A stretch of 64,000 nt of DNA from Taenia hydatigena. Taxonomy: Eukaryota; Platyhelminthes; Cestoda; Cyclophyllidea; Taeniidae. The translations under genes and the position numbers were made by a program. The stretch is from positions 20,974,509 through 21,038,508 of the forward strand of contig JADWOT020000003.1 of the NCBI GenBank assembly GCA_036345935.2, written 5' to 3'. Positions 23,424-33,155 of this stretch are shown here, one piece after another (the first letter of the stretch is position 1; the number at the start of each line of letters is the position of its first letter). The notes under the pieces were generated by a model, which was given only the letters and a program-made list of their open reading frames with translations, did not search any database and was not told where the DNA came from.

Positions 23424-23658
23424 CGCCAGAGTCGCGTTCGCGCCTCCTTCTTCCTTCCTGTTCCTGCTCACCGGTTAACAGGTGGTGATAACACCGCCTT
23501 CTCCTTATCACCACCATCCAATGCACGCCGACTATTCACATCCACGCAAATTGAGGAAGGAGGGCGTGAATGTGAAGCCTCACTCTCACCACTGTCCGTG
23601 AAAGAGAGCAGCAGACGTTAGTGGTGACGGCAACAATAGGGCCAGACATAAAGACAAG

Positions 23659-23730
23659 CTCCGCGACCGGGAATTGAACCCGGGTCTTCCACGTGACAGG
23701 CGGAGATACTCACCACTATACTATCGCGGA
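23659..23730 (-). tRNA. trnD(guc): tRNA-Asp (GTC), unit 6
   Basis: Identical to the unit 1 copy. The spacer on its 3' side carries two changes (GCAGCAGACG and TTAGTGGTG) shared with unit 7. Confidence 0.97.
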
Positions 23731-24042
23731 GACGATCTGCCTCCTCCCCTTCATCACCTCCCCATCCTCCCTCCTCACCCTTCCCTTCGCCTTTTTTAGA
23801 CCTTCACTACACACACCCACACACCCATCTATTCCTGCGTACCTGTTAAAGCATCACCTTCCCCCTCTACCCACTGCCTTCTTCACCACCACCTCAATAC
23901 CCTCCTCTCAGTCCACACAGACATCTTGTGTCATTACACAACCTCGCCGACCCATTCCAGCTACCGATGACGCGACACTCAATGCATACTAGAGAAGAAG
24001 TACACCGAAGGTCCTCACATGTCGGCAGGTGAAAAGTGTGGC

Positions 24043-24115
24043 TGGTTCGACCCAGGCTCGAACTGGGGCCCTTCCGCGTGTGAGGCGGACGTGATAACCA
24101 CTACACCACCGAACC
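24043..24115 (-). tRNA. trnV(cac): tRNA-Val (CAC), unit 6
   Basis: Same tRNA body. It shares with unit 4 the flanking T, here at 24120. Confidence 0.97.
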
Positions 24116-24481
24116 GCACTATTAACATCAGCACTCTTGTCTCCTCCCACTTGCATACCACATCTACCTCTTTGCGCCCACTGCCTCCGCTGCCTCCACC
24201 CCCCATGGCCTACTCTGACACCTACTACGGAGATCACCAAACAGTATGTAATAGAAGGCACTGAAGCGCACAATCACTGGTGATTCGCGTCATCGTCCCA
24301 TGCACCTTGCCATCTCACCACTGTCTTGTCATCACCCCGTCTGCCCTCCACCAGCTGTTGTTAGACCAGTGAGGAGGAGGAGGAGGACAATAGGCGCAGA
24401 CGAGTGCACACGGTGGTAGTGTCGAGGCTGAAGGTAAGGAGGCGGTGCAAATGGTAGCTGCCAAGCACAACCAACCCAACA

Positions 24482-24554
24482 CGCCCGATGTGGGGCTCGA
24501 ACCCACGACCCCGAGATTAAGAGTCTCGTGCTCTACCGACTGAGCTAACCGGGC
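24482..24554 (-). tRNA. trnK(cuu): tRNA-Lys (CTT), unit 7
   Basis: Intact cloverleaf. Its flank matches unit 5. Confidence 0.97.
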
Positions 24555-24901
24555 ACGCGCGTCGCCTTCACAACACAGCAAGCCCTTCCAACCCTCTCCT
24601 CCACCCAACATCACACGCACTCTCGCACAACTACCACAACTTCCCCTTCGCCCACTTCTCCCCCTACCACCCACCACATTATCGCTGTGCAGCAAGAGGA
24701 CTGGTGGGTGATGGCCTCTTGTGTACCTACTGCTCCATCTCCTCCCTCTGCCGCCTTCTGTTGCCATTACACCTTTGCGTACTTACTTCTTTCGCCCCCT
24801 ACTTGATAGTCGTGGTGTGATTGGAGGGATGATAATAATGATACTGCTGATGTAAGAAGAGGGTGGTGGGGAGGGTAAGGGGAGGTGAGGAGTGTTATTG
24901 T

Positions 24902-24974
24902 GGTTCCGTGGTGTAGTGGTTATCACGTCTGCCTAACACGCAGAAGGTCCCCAGTTCGAAACTGGGCGGAGCCA
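24902..24974 (+). tRNA. trnV(aac): tRNA-Val (AAC), unit 7
   Basis: The tRNA body matches the unit 1 copy, with the normal A14. Its 5' flank reads GTGTTATT where other copies have GTGGTATT. Confidence 0.97.
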
Positions 24975-25209
24975 CGCCAGAGTCGCGTTCGTGCCTCCTT
25001 CTTCCTTCCTGTTCCTGCTCACCGGTTAACAGGTGGTGATAACACCGCCTTCTCCTTATCACCACCATCCAATGCACGCCGACTATTCACATCCACGCAA
25101 ATTGAGGAAGGAGGGCGTGAATGTGAAGCCTCACTCTCACCACTGTCCGTGAAAGAGAGCAGCAGACGTTAGTGGTGACGGCAACAATAGGGCCAGACAT
25201 AAAGACAAG

Positions 25210-25281
25210 CTCCGCGACCGGGAATTGAACCCGGGTCTTCCACGTGACAGGCGGAGATACTCACCACTATACTATCGCGGA
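25210..25281 (-). tRNA. trnD(guc): tRNA-Asp (GTC), unit 7
   Basis: Identical to the unit 1 copy. Confidence 0.97.
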
Positions 25282-25593
25282 GACGATCTGCCTCCTCCCC
25301 TTCATCACCTCCCCATCCTCCCTCCTCACCCTTCCCTTCGCCTTTTTTAGACCTTCACTACACACACCCACACACCCATCTATTCCTGCGTACCTGTTAA
25401 AGCATCACCTTCCCCCTCTACCCACTGCCTTCTTCACCACCACCTCAATACCCTCCTCTCAGTCCACACAGACATCTTGTGTCATTACACAACCTCGCCG
25501 ACCCATTCCAGCTACCAATGACGCGACACTCAATGCATACTAGAGAAGAAGTACACCGAAGGTCCTCACATGTCGGCAGGTGAAAAGTGTGGC

Positions 25594-25666
25594 TGGTTCG
25601 ACCCAGGCTCGAACTGGGGCCCTTCCGCGTGTGAGGCGGACGTGATAACCACTACACCACCGAACC
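25594..25666 (-). tRNA. trnV(cac): tRNA-Val (CAC), unit 7
   Basis: Identical to the unit 1 copy. Confidence 0.97.
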
Positions 25667-26030
25667 GCACCATTAACATCAGCACTCTTGTCTCCTCCCA
25701 CTTGCATACCACATCTACCTCTTTGCGCCCACTGCCTCCGCTGCCTCCACCCCCCATGGCCTACTCTGACACCTACTACGGAGATCACCAAACAGTATGT
25801 AATAGAAGGTACTGAAGCGCACAATCACTGGTGATTCGCGTCATCGTCCCATGCACCTTGCCATCTCACCACTGTCTTGTCATCACCCCGTCTGCCCTCC
25901 ACCAGCTGTTGTTAGACCAGTGAGGAGGAGGGGAGGACAATAGGCGCAGACGAGTGCACACGGTGGTAGTGTGGAGGCTGAAGGGAGGAGGCGGTGCAAA
26001 TGGTAGCTGCCAAGCGCAACCAACCCAACA

Positions 26031-26103
26031 CGCCCGATGTGGGGCTCGAACCCACGACCCCGAGATTAAGAGTCTCGTGCTCTACCGACTGAGCTAACCG
26101 GGC
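26031..26103 (-). tRNA. trnK(cuu): tRNA-Lys (CTT), unit 8 (partial unit)
   Basis: Intact Lys gene in the truncated last unit. The unit ends about 220 bp further on, before the position of the Val-AAC gene. Confidence 0.97.
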
Positions 26104-26321
26104 ACGCGCGTCGCCTTCACAACACAGCAAGCCCTTCCAACCCTCTCCTCCACCCAACATCACACTCACTCTCGCACAACTACCACAACTTCCCCTTCGC
26201 CCACTTCTCCCCCTACCACCCACCACATTATCGCTGTGCAGCAAGAGGACTGGTGGGTGATGGCCTCTTGTGTACCTACTGCTCCATCTCCTCCCTCTGC
26301 CGCCTTCTGTTGCCATTACAC

Positions 26322-26748
26322 GTTTTTTTATTTTTATTGCTTTATTGTGATCGCACTTCTTTCCGCGCAATGGTTTTCCGTTCTTTTTTTTTGGACAACT
26401 ACTTTCCTAGGCGTTGTTTTTATTGTTATGCTTTTTTATTCCCCACCCCCTTTTTGCTTGTTGTCCGTATTCTTGCTAAATGGGCAATCTATTTGGCTTT
26501 GTGATTGGTTTTTTACTTTTTGGCCGCAGTTTTACTCTATTTTAGTTCCATTATTTTTTCTAATGTCACATTTTTATTGTAGTTTTATTTTGTTTGATGA
26601 CTTATAGTCGTTTTTACGAAACATGAAGCCCTCCATCGTGTTATTAATCTAACGTAGGAAAATGTGAATTCATTTTACACAATGTTTTTTTTTTTAATAA
26701 AATGTAGTAGGGCCATTACATCACATTGGTTAACGAACGTTTGTTCTG
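26322..26748. other. T-rich right flank of the tRNA array and GAR1 3' end
   Basis: The plus strand is strongly T-rich up to about 26610, so frames here (for example 26236-26607) are Phe-rich artefacts. The GAR1 3' end falls in the last ~60 bp: a minus-strand ATTAAA polyadenylation hexamer lies at 26693-26698, about 50 nt after the GAR1 stop codon. Confidence 0.6.
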
Positions 26749-27759
26749 TCATTGTCCTCGTCTTGGACCGCTGAATCCCCGGGAACCACGGAACGATTGA
26801 CGTTGATTGAACCCACCCCCACCTCTGCTTCCACCCCCTCGACCCCGCCGTGGACCTCCACGGCCTCCTATGATCGAAAAAAGACTTGAATTTTTTGACA
26901 TTAGGAATTTAGTTTGCGACAAATCGGTAAAATCGCAAACCAGGTTATGCGAAGAAGAATCACTGAACGACGGATGCATGTTTTGCATATTGAAATACCT
27001 CCTTTGTTTATTAAACAACACGATATATACACATGCATCGTGGATTTAGAATTCCTTATGTACTTACCACGTCCACGACCACCCCTATCGCCACCAAAGG
27101 TACCGCTAATGCGTTTCCCTTGAGCATCATTTGTCGTTTTGCGTACGGCACCTATTGCATAAATAACAAGTGAGTGATTCACCCCGAGGAAAGTGAGAAG
27201 TATGAGAATAAGGCGAAATAGGGTCCAAAAATGTACCAGAAGGAAAAATAAGCTACCATTATTATAAGCAAAGAATCTACTACTTTAGGGAAAATACAGT
27301 GCCAATCTGACCTTTAGCTCCATTGGTATTCATAATTCGTTCCAGTGTAAGCAACTTAAACTTGTTGATATACATCTGAACGCATAATCACAAAACGAAA
27401 AGTACCTTCTGACCTTCCTTAAATGATTCAGCGTTGAGGTTGTCAGACAACTTGATCGAAAACATCTAGTAGAAAGTCACAGTTGCCATACAAGCACATA
27501 CACTTTGATTAATAGGCCCAAATATCTCTTCCACTTTCCCTATTTCTTGCTTGTTTTCCAAGTATATAGGAGCATTAAAAAAAGGCACCGCCTCATTCAG
27601 CAATCTGCAGACAAGATCCCTTTGACAGGCATGAGACACCTCACCGACTAATTCAATAGCTTCCGGTGGTCCCTGATCGAAGCTTCGATTGCCTATGCCG
27701 CGACCACCCCTAAACCCACCTCGAGCAACACGAGAACCACCGAAAAAGCCGCGACCCAT
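26749..27759 (-). CDS. GAR1: H/ACA snoRNP subunit GAR1
   Basis: Five exons on the minus strand: 27502-27759, 27406-27465, 27312-27375, 27068-27151 and 26749-26867, with phases agreeing, giving 194 residues. A short Gly/Arg-rich start is followed by the conserved core: FDQGPPEAIELVGEVSHAC, PFFNAPIYLENKQEIGKVEE IFG (split here by a space), then SIKLSDNL and a tail with many RGG repeats. GAR1 is a nucleolar protein of H/ACA ribonucleoproteins, with dyskerin/CBF5, NOP10 and NHP2, which guide pseudouridylation of rRNA and snRNA. The helix after the core (YINKFKLLTLERI) diverges from the usual PLxRFLP. Introns of 36 and 30 nt are extremely short. The gene is divergent from PDCD2, with 944 bp between start codons. 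Confidence 0.95.
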
Positions 27760-28703
27760 GCCTTTTAAAAGTAGCGCGCGTTCTGAATGATATCACCGAA
27801 CGCTCGAGATCAGTAAAACAGATTGGCGTTTGTGTATTTTTCCTTTCCATGATTTTATCGTTCTTGCGAAGTTTGTTTTGATTAAATTGCTTTTAATCGA
27901 CGGAGCGTATCAAAGAACGAAATTGGAAATAAGGGACTGGTCTAAAGCATAACTTGATGTACACTTTATTGTACTCGCGAGCTTAAAATCGCACTCACAT
28001 GCCTGTTATAGTATTCATTGTGTTAACAAAAATCAGAACGCTACGGGAATGCATGAGACTTCTACTTCTCTCAGGCGTGATAGTGGCCTAACTCCGTGTT
28101 AATTTTACTTATCTGGCTCTGAGATTATTCTTCTATAAGGCCACTAAGTAGCTGCGCTGAAACTCGACGATTATTACTAGTCATGTTGGCATTGTTTTAT
28201 TGATTAAACTCTCAAGAACTAGGAGTGCACTTTATCGAAGGCCTTAAAGTTTGTCGTGTTAGGTGTCTCTTTCGAATATTTTGTGTTATTCAATTTTCTG
28301 GGTGTTTTTTTCTGATATGACAGTGGGTTATACTCCTTTGTGCTGAGTAGACTTCTCTACGTTGTTTATCATGCATTGGAAAATAATGGAGTTCCCGTAG
28401 GTGACCTATAGATTTCATTCTTACATCTTACGTCATGACGCCTATCCTGTCATTGTGATCGTAGTCTTTTCTTGCAAAACTGGAAGTGTTTATTTTGGCT
28501 CTTGTCTTGAACCATCCACTCACATTCCCAGCTAGCTCTTCTAACACTGTATTCTTAACAGCCAGATCTTCTTTTCTTAGGAAATTGCATGCAAACTCAC
28601 TTTTTTTACATGGTAATCCTGTTTTTTTCTCGAAAAGGGGCTTTTATCTCAATTGTGAAGTCAATTACTGCTGTCCTTTTGCCGTTCATAAAAATCCAGG
28701 TTA
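27760..28703. promoter_or_regulatory. Divergent intergenic region between GAR1 and PDCD2
   Basis: This 944-bp stretch separates the two start codons and should hold both promoters. I cannot point to a TATA box or a named factor site. Just before PDCD2, AAAATCCAG ends at 28699, a possible splice acceptor four bases from the ATG. Confidence 0.5.
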
Positions 28704-31700
28704 ATGCCCAGCGTTAAGTTGGGTTTCATCGAGCCAGGAGCTTCTTGGCTTCTGGTTTCGCATCTCTTCCCAGACAAAGTTGGTGGTCGTCCTGCGTGGT
28801 TGGCCCTTAGTCACCTCCCTGGCGATCTGGAATGTCCCCACTGTCATCACCGCATGGTCTTTCTGCTTCAGCTCTACTCTCCCCTCGATGATCGGGAGGA
28901 CTGTTTCCACCGCATGCTCTTTGTTTTCATGTGTAAAAATGGCAGTTGTTTTCTGCCACAAAAGGGGGCTAAGACCAATCCGTTTCGGGTCTTTCGCTCC
29001 CAATTGCCAAAGGAAAATCCCTACTACAGGTAGGTTGCTGTGATAGCATATAAGTAGATAACTTCTTATCCCTCTCCCTTATAAGCTCAGAACCACCGTC
29101 AGAATCTGAGGAGATAACAGAAGAATCTATGGTTGGCCTCTTTCGATCTGGCGACGCTCCTACGGCCGGTCTCATAGTAAACCTCTGTCCGGTTTGCGGA
29201 TGCCCGGGTACCAAGTGTTGCATTAACTGCAATAAGGCCTATTACTGCTCGAAGGAACACCAGGTTGTCCTGCCAGTTTGTTTTACTTTTCGGTTAATCT
29301 ACAATGAGTTATCCATATTGCGACAACCGGATGTGATAGGCTGATCATTACCCGTATGCTCGTCAATATGGAGAGATATTGATCTATGGCCTAAGCTTGT
29401 AATTTTATGTGGAGATCGTCTCCAATTATTGTTTTTATACTTTCCTCTCCCTACCTAGATTATACATTGGAAACAGAATCACAAAATCAGCTGTCCCAAC
29501 TATGACTATTTGACTGAGATGTTTCAGTCGAACTCCTTCCTCCTACCCGAGTTCTCGCTCGAATCGGAGACTTTAGACAGGGACGATGAAGATACTACCC
29601 AGGTCTACAGTTCTGATGATGAATCCAACCCCGAAGTCGTCGAGGATTCTGAGGTTTTGAGGTACTATCCTGCGTCCCTTGCGTAAAGTAAAAGATTGCA
29701 GAGCAGATTTTCGGATCACGCATAGATGTTGTGAACTATCAACATTTTAATGCTTTTCTTAGCATTCAAGGAGCAATCCCATAATCCGAAAGTCTTGGCA
29801 ATCATTGGCGGATATGACCTAATGAGGGCAGTGAAAGACGAGTTTCGGCACCCGAACCTTGAGTAGACTGACAAAACTTAATCAAATGTGGCGTTATCTT
29901 GCATTGATTTGGCTCATAGTTTAATGTTAATTTGACGTTCTTGCCTATACGTTCGCAAATGCTGCCCGTTAGTGCTTCGAGTTTTCTTTTCCTGCACCGG
30001 TTCTACAGGGGAACTCGATTTCATTTCACTACATCTCTATGGGCGAAGAATTTTTAGGACTGCGAAATGGAGAAGTTGAAGGGCCCGTATCTAATATTGT
30101 TTTCGTATATCCAGCGCTGATAAGGAGGAATTTAAAGCACTCGAGGAAGTGTCTTGTAAGGAGTCACAAGAGGATCGATATTTCAACCGATTCAAAGAAA
30201 TTTTGAGGAGGGAGCCTGATCAGGTGAGTAGTGTGCTTTTGTGATGATTTTCAGTGCATTGCTTCTGGTATTAAGTGTTGCGCTTTTTTCTCCTTTCTTC
30301 AGGTTGTTCGGTTCGATCGTGGTGGCGTGCCGCTCCGGGCGACTCCCACTCTCGTCATTCCTCCGCCTTGTGTCAGATGCGGTGGAAAAAGGATTTTCGA
30401 GTTTCAGGTCTGTTACTGCCTCTTTTCATTTCCCAAGGCAAGAAACGAGGTTATCTTACACTTGGGACACTCGAAAAATTGCCATAATAATGCAAATGTG
30501 GACGCTAAGCTAAAGTTGGCTGTTTCGACTGCTCTCTGTGTTGCCTTTCTTATTTTGGACTGTGGGGTTTCTAAGGTGTTTCATGGTTCGAGGCTAGCTT
30601 CGTTTCAAGCTTACCGAATGGCCAAAGCACTAAACTGGTCAACTAGCAGAGGATGGAAAGGGCCGGTATAAAAAAACATCAGCTGCAACAGGCATCGTTT
30701 CACTGTCTCACAACCCTTGGGGATGTTAGTTTTCCTTGCATACGTTTCATCACTTTCGTGATTCACGTTGGATCCATTGAGCTCGTTAATATTCCTCTTG
30801 CCTGAAGTTGCAAGTGGTTTAATGTTAGGCAGCACTACTGGTTTTGTTGCTGATAGACAGTCATCCTTCCGTTCTTGATCTTCCGAAACCCTCCTTCTTA
30901 CAAGGGCCTTCTGTGGATGTGATAAGCAGGGCTTAGTTTCAACAACCAAGCTACAGCTCATCGAACTTCTTGTAGCATTGTGAGGCTTGTTCACATGACT
31001 TGGCATAGCCACGCCGCCTTAAGGTGCATCTGGGCGTTGGATTCTCGGCGGATGGCCCAGCTACAGGTTCTACCCTCTATGAGATGAGTGACGGGTCCCG
31101 TGTCGTGTCTTTGAGTGTGTTAATTTGTCTCGATTGTCTAACGAATTGCCTTCCACTTAAACTCAGATTTTTACCTCGATCTTTGACCAGTTGTGGTCTT
31201 CGCCTGCACCGCATTGTTAGCATTAATGCACTGTGTAAGCGCGTTGCATCCCGGCTGGATTTGAAGTTCCAAGGGTGCGTTTTATAAGAGTATTTTTTGA
31301 GGAAATCAGTAGGTCTATGTGTCTAAAGTCTGATATGTTTTGAGGCATTTCTTGTGGAACCAATTCATGTTTTCTGTGCCACGATAGGCATAGTAAAACG
31401 CAGGAAACAATGTTTGGTGCTCGAGAGCGTAGCCAATGATTACTCGTCCTCCCCGAAAAAAAAAGCGCCTAGAATCCTCCAACCGAATGCATACTTGCTT
31501 CTAGGTCAGCTAGCTTTAAGTAGGAGCCGCATCAAGGCTTGGTCAGCTGTACAGTTCACCTTGGAACTGCTTTGAGTCTCTAGACAGCCGCTACACGGCT
31601 TTCCTCCCATCATCGGTTTAGGATTCAGCAAACTCAAGTTCGCATGCATGTGAGTCGCGTGATTACCCTCCTTCTACAGATAACACCTCAGCTCCTATCC

Positions 31701-31859
31701 TACTTGAAACTGGACAAGGTCGGCGAGGCCTCACCAGACTTTGCCACCGTCTACGTCTTCACCTGTGAGAACTCTTGCCCTCTAGCGTTCTCTGGTAGCC
31801 AAGACAACACTACGGAGACCTACGCCGAGGAGTTCGTCACCTTCGACTCAGTCTCCTAA
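28704..31859 (+). CDS. PDCD2: Programmed cell death protein 2 homologue
   Basis: Six exons: 28704-29029, 29086-29263, 29459-29661, 30115-30223, 30303-30407 and 31680-31859. Phases agree, giving 366 residues (human PDCD2 has 344). The N-terminal domain shows LGFIEPG, DKVGGRPAWL, and RVFRSQLPKENPYY. A complete MYND zinc finger lies at about 143-181: CPVCGC, CINCNKAYYC, then EHQ...H...C across the exon 2/3 junction. The PDCD2 C-terminal domain has PPCVRCGGKRIFEFQ and, after the last intron, PQLLSYLKLDK and VFTCENSC. PDCD2 proteins act as chaperones for ribosomal protein uS5 (RPS2), so the role inferred is 40S subunit assembly. An ATTAAA hexamer at 31922-31927 is a likely polyadenylation signal. 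The last intron is long (1,272 nt) and holds an antisense open frame. Confidence 0.95.
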
Positions 31860-32474
31860 ACACAACTAACCACTTTGGGACTCCGTCGAACGACGACGGT
31901 GGCAGCTAACCTTGTTCTGTCATTAAAATTCTCTACCGTTCTGCTTCACTATCGTTAGTCTGTGTAAAAGTACAGCTTAAGGTGCTACTCACTTCATGAA
32001 CCACTTCCGTGAACTGGGTCGAATCAAGGGACTCAAGTGCGCATCGGATTTACGTTTATAAGGTGGTTTTTAAGATAGCGCGCTCAGAAGGTAGAACTTA
32101 CTCTAACAGTTCATTTAACTGGTACCCAACACCCCTTATTACCTGGGCTGTGGGGATGAAAGTGCAGTTACTTTCGAGTGACTATCTAACTTCATAGAGG
32201 CTTGCAGCACCATAAATGCGAATTCCACACTTCTAGGCAGGGGGAGGGGATATTAAAACGCGGAAAACGGTCAGTGTAAAACACGTACGAACTATGTAAA
32301 ATTGTTACAGATATGGTGTCGAATGACATGGAAAAAATTGAAGTCAGAAGCTTATTTCAGGGATAATGGAGCCTCCAATACACTGTTTCGACCAGACAAA
32401 GTATCTGTTGAAATGATAGGTTAATAGCGTAACGATGAAGGCATTCAACAAGTACAACGGCACAAATAGGGCCC
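31860..32474. other. Convergent intergenic region PDCD2 / TXNDC9
   Basis: Holds the 3' ends of two converging genes. The PDCD2 polyadenylation hexamer is at 31922. I found no strict AATAAA for TXNDC9. No further gene is seen. Confidence 0.5.
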
Positions 32475-33155
32475 TCACTCATCATCATCATCATCCGACT
32501 CATCATTGCTTCCATCACGAATTGTCTTCGTTGAGCGTCTGAACGGCATTTCCCTCTTCTTATTCTTCGCGAAATCTGGTGGCTGACTGAGATCACCGTT
32601 GTAATCCACAACGCCCGCAACACCCAGCCGCCAGTCAAGCATCTCGGTGCTGAAGTCATCGTGACCTCCAAGGTCATCGAAGCCAATTACCCGACCCACT
32701 ACCTTCTCTTCCTTAATGAGGATCAGTGTGGGTAGAACGCGAACTCCAAGACGAGACACGAGAAAAGGCGACTTCTCGACATCCACTTTGATGAAACGGC
32801 ACTCAAGGTGACGTGGAGCCAGCAACGAGAGGTGTTTGTCGAAGATAGCGCAGCGCACAGTAGTGCTGCGATAAAAGTGGGCACAAACGTTGGTAGACTG
32901 CTTGCAGATGGTGAAAAAGTCCCTCTCCGACGCCAACTCCGAATAGATGCCGTGGCCGTTGGCAAGCCATTCCTCCTTCTTGCTAGCTTTCTCCTTCAGC
33001 TCGGCTAAACGCCGCTGACGAATCTTCTCCAAGTCGTCCTCGTCCATGTTGTCTAACTTCGCGATCTCCTGATCAACTACATCCTCAATGACCTGGGCGG
33101 CCCTGCAGAGCTGCGATTCGAGTACCTTCTTGGTTTGGGACTGACTAAGATTCAT
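32475..33155 (-). CDS. TXNDC9: Thioredoxin domain-containing protein 9 (phosducin-like)
   Basis: A single uninterrupted exon of 226 residues, the same length as human TXNDC9. Residues 1-65 are a charged helical region with the family motif LDNMDEDDLE and EWLANGHG. Residues ~75-180 form a thioredoxin-like fold: SERDFF, HFYRSTTVRC, FIKVDVEKSPFL, then VLPTLILIKE with the cis-proline at 142. The end is strongly acidic (DESDDDDDE). As in the family, the CxxC redox site is missing; only Cys102 remains, so redox activity is not expected. Known members bind the CCT chaperonin and modulate tubulin and actin folding, which is the role inferred here. The gene lies downstream of RBM39 on the same strand. 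CCAATAG ends six bases before the ATG, a possible splice or trans-splice acceptor. Confidence 0.95.
   Translation of the reverse strand: MNLSQSQTKKVLESQLCRAAQVIEDVVDQEIAKLDNMDEDDLEKIRQRRLAELKEKASKKEEWLANGHGIYSELASERDFFTICKQSTNVCAHFYRSTTVRCAIFDKHLSLLAPRHLECRFIKVDVEKSPFLVSRLGVRVLPTLILIKEEKVVGRVIGFDDLGGHDDFSTEMLDWRLGVAGVVDYNGDLSQPPDFAKNKKREMPFRRSTKTIRDGSNDESDDDDDE

Larger units (their letters stand above)
15857..26321. repeat. Tandem array of a ~1.55-kb unit carrying four tRNA genes
   Basis: Eight tRNA-Lys genes mark eight unit starts, at 15926, 17475, 19024, 19822, 21382, 22931, 24482 and 26031. Spacings are 1549, 1549, 798 (across the N gap), 1560, 1549, 1551 and 1549. Each full unit holds Lys-CTT (-), Val-AAC (+), Asp-GTC (-) and Val-CAC (-), separated by pyrimidine-rich spacers that are themselves almost identical. 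The last unit stops at about 26321, after its Lys gene and the following spacer. Copies differ by single bases and by short GAG expansions. The array is markedly more GC-rich than its surroundings. The many 60-150-codon frames inside it are repeated shadows of tRNA sequence and spacer. Confidence 0.97.

Noticed and set aside
15857..26321. CRISPR-like or satellite array
   Set aside because: The period is ~1.55 kb and the unit holds foldable tRNA genes; it has none of the short repeat and unique spacer pattern of CRISPR.
15771..26370. Dozens of 60-150-codon open frames repeated through the tRNA array
   Set aside because: They are translations of tRNA genes and their spacers; for example the LAQSVEHETLNLGVVGS peptide is a tRNA-Lys read as protein, a common annotation artefact.
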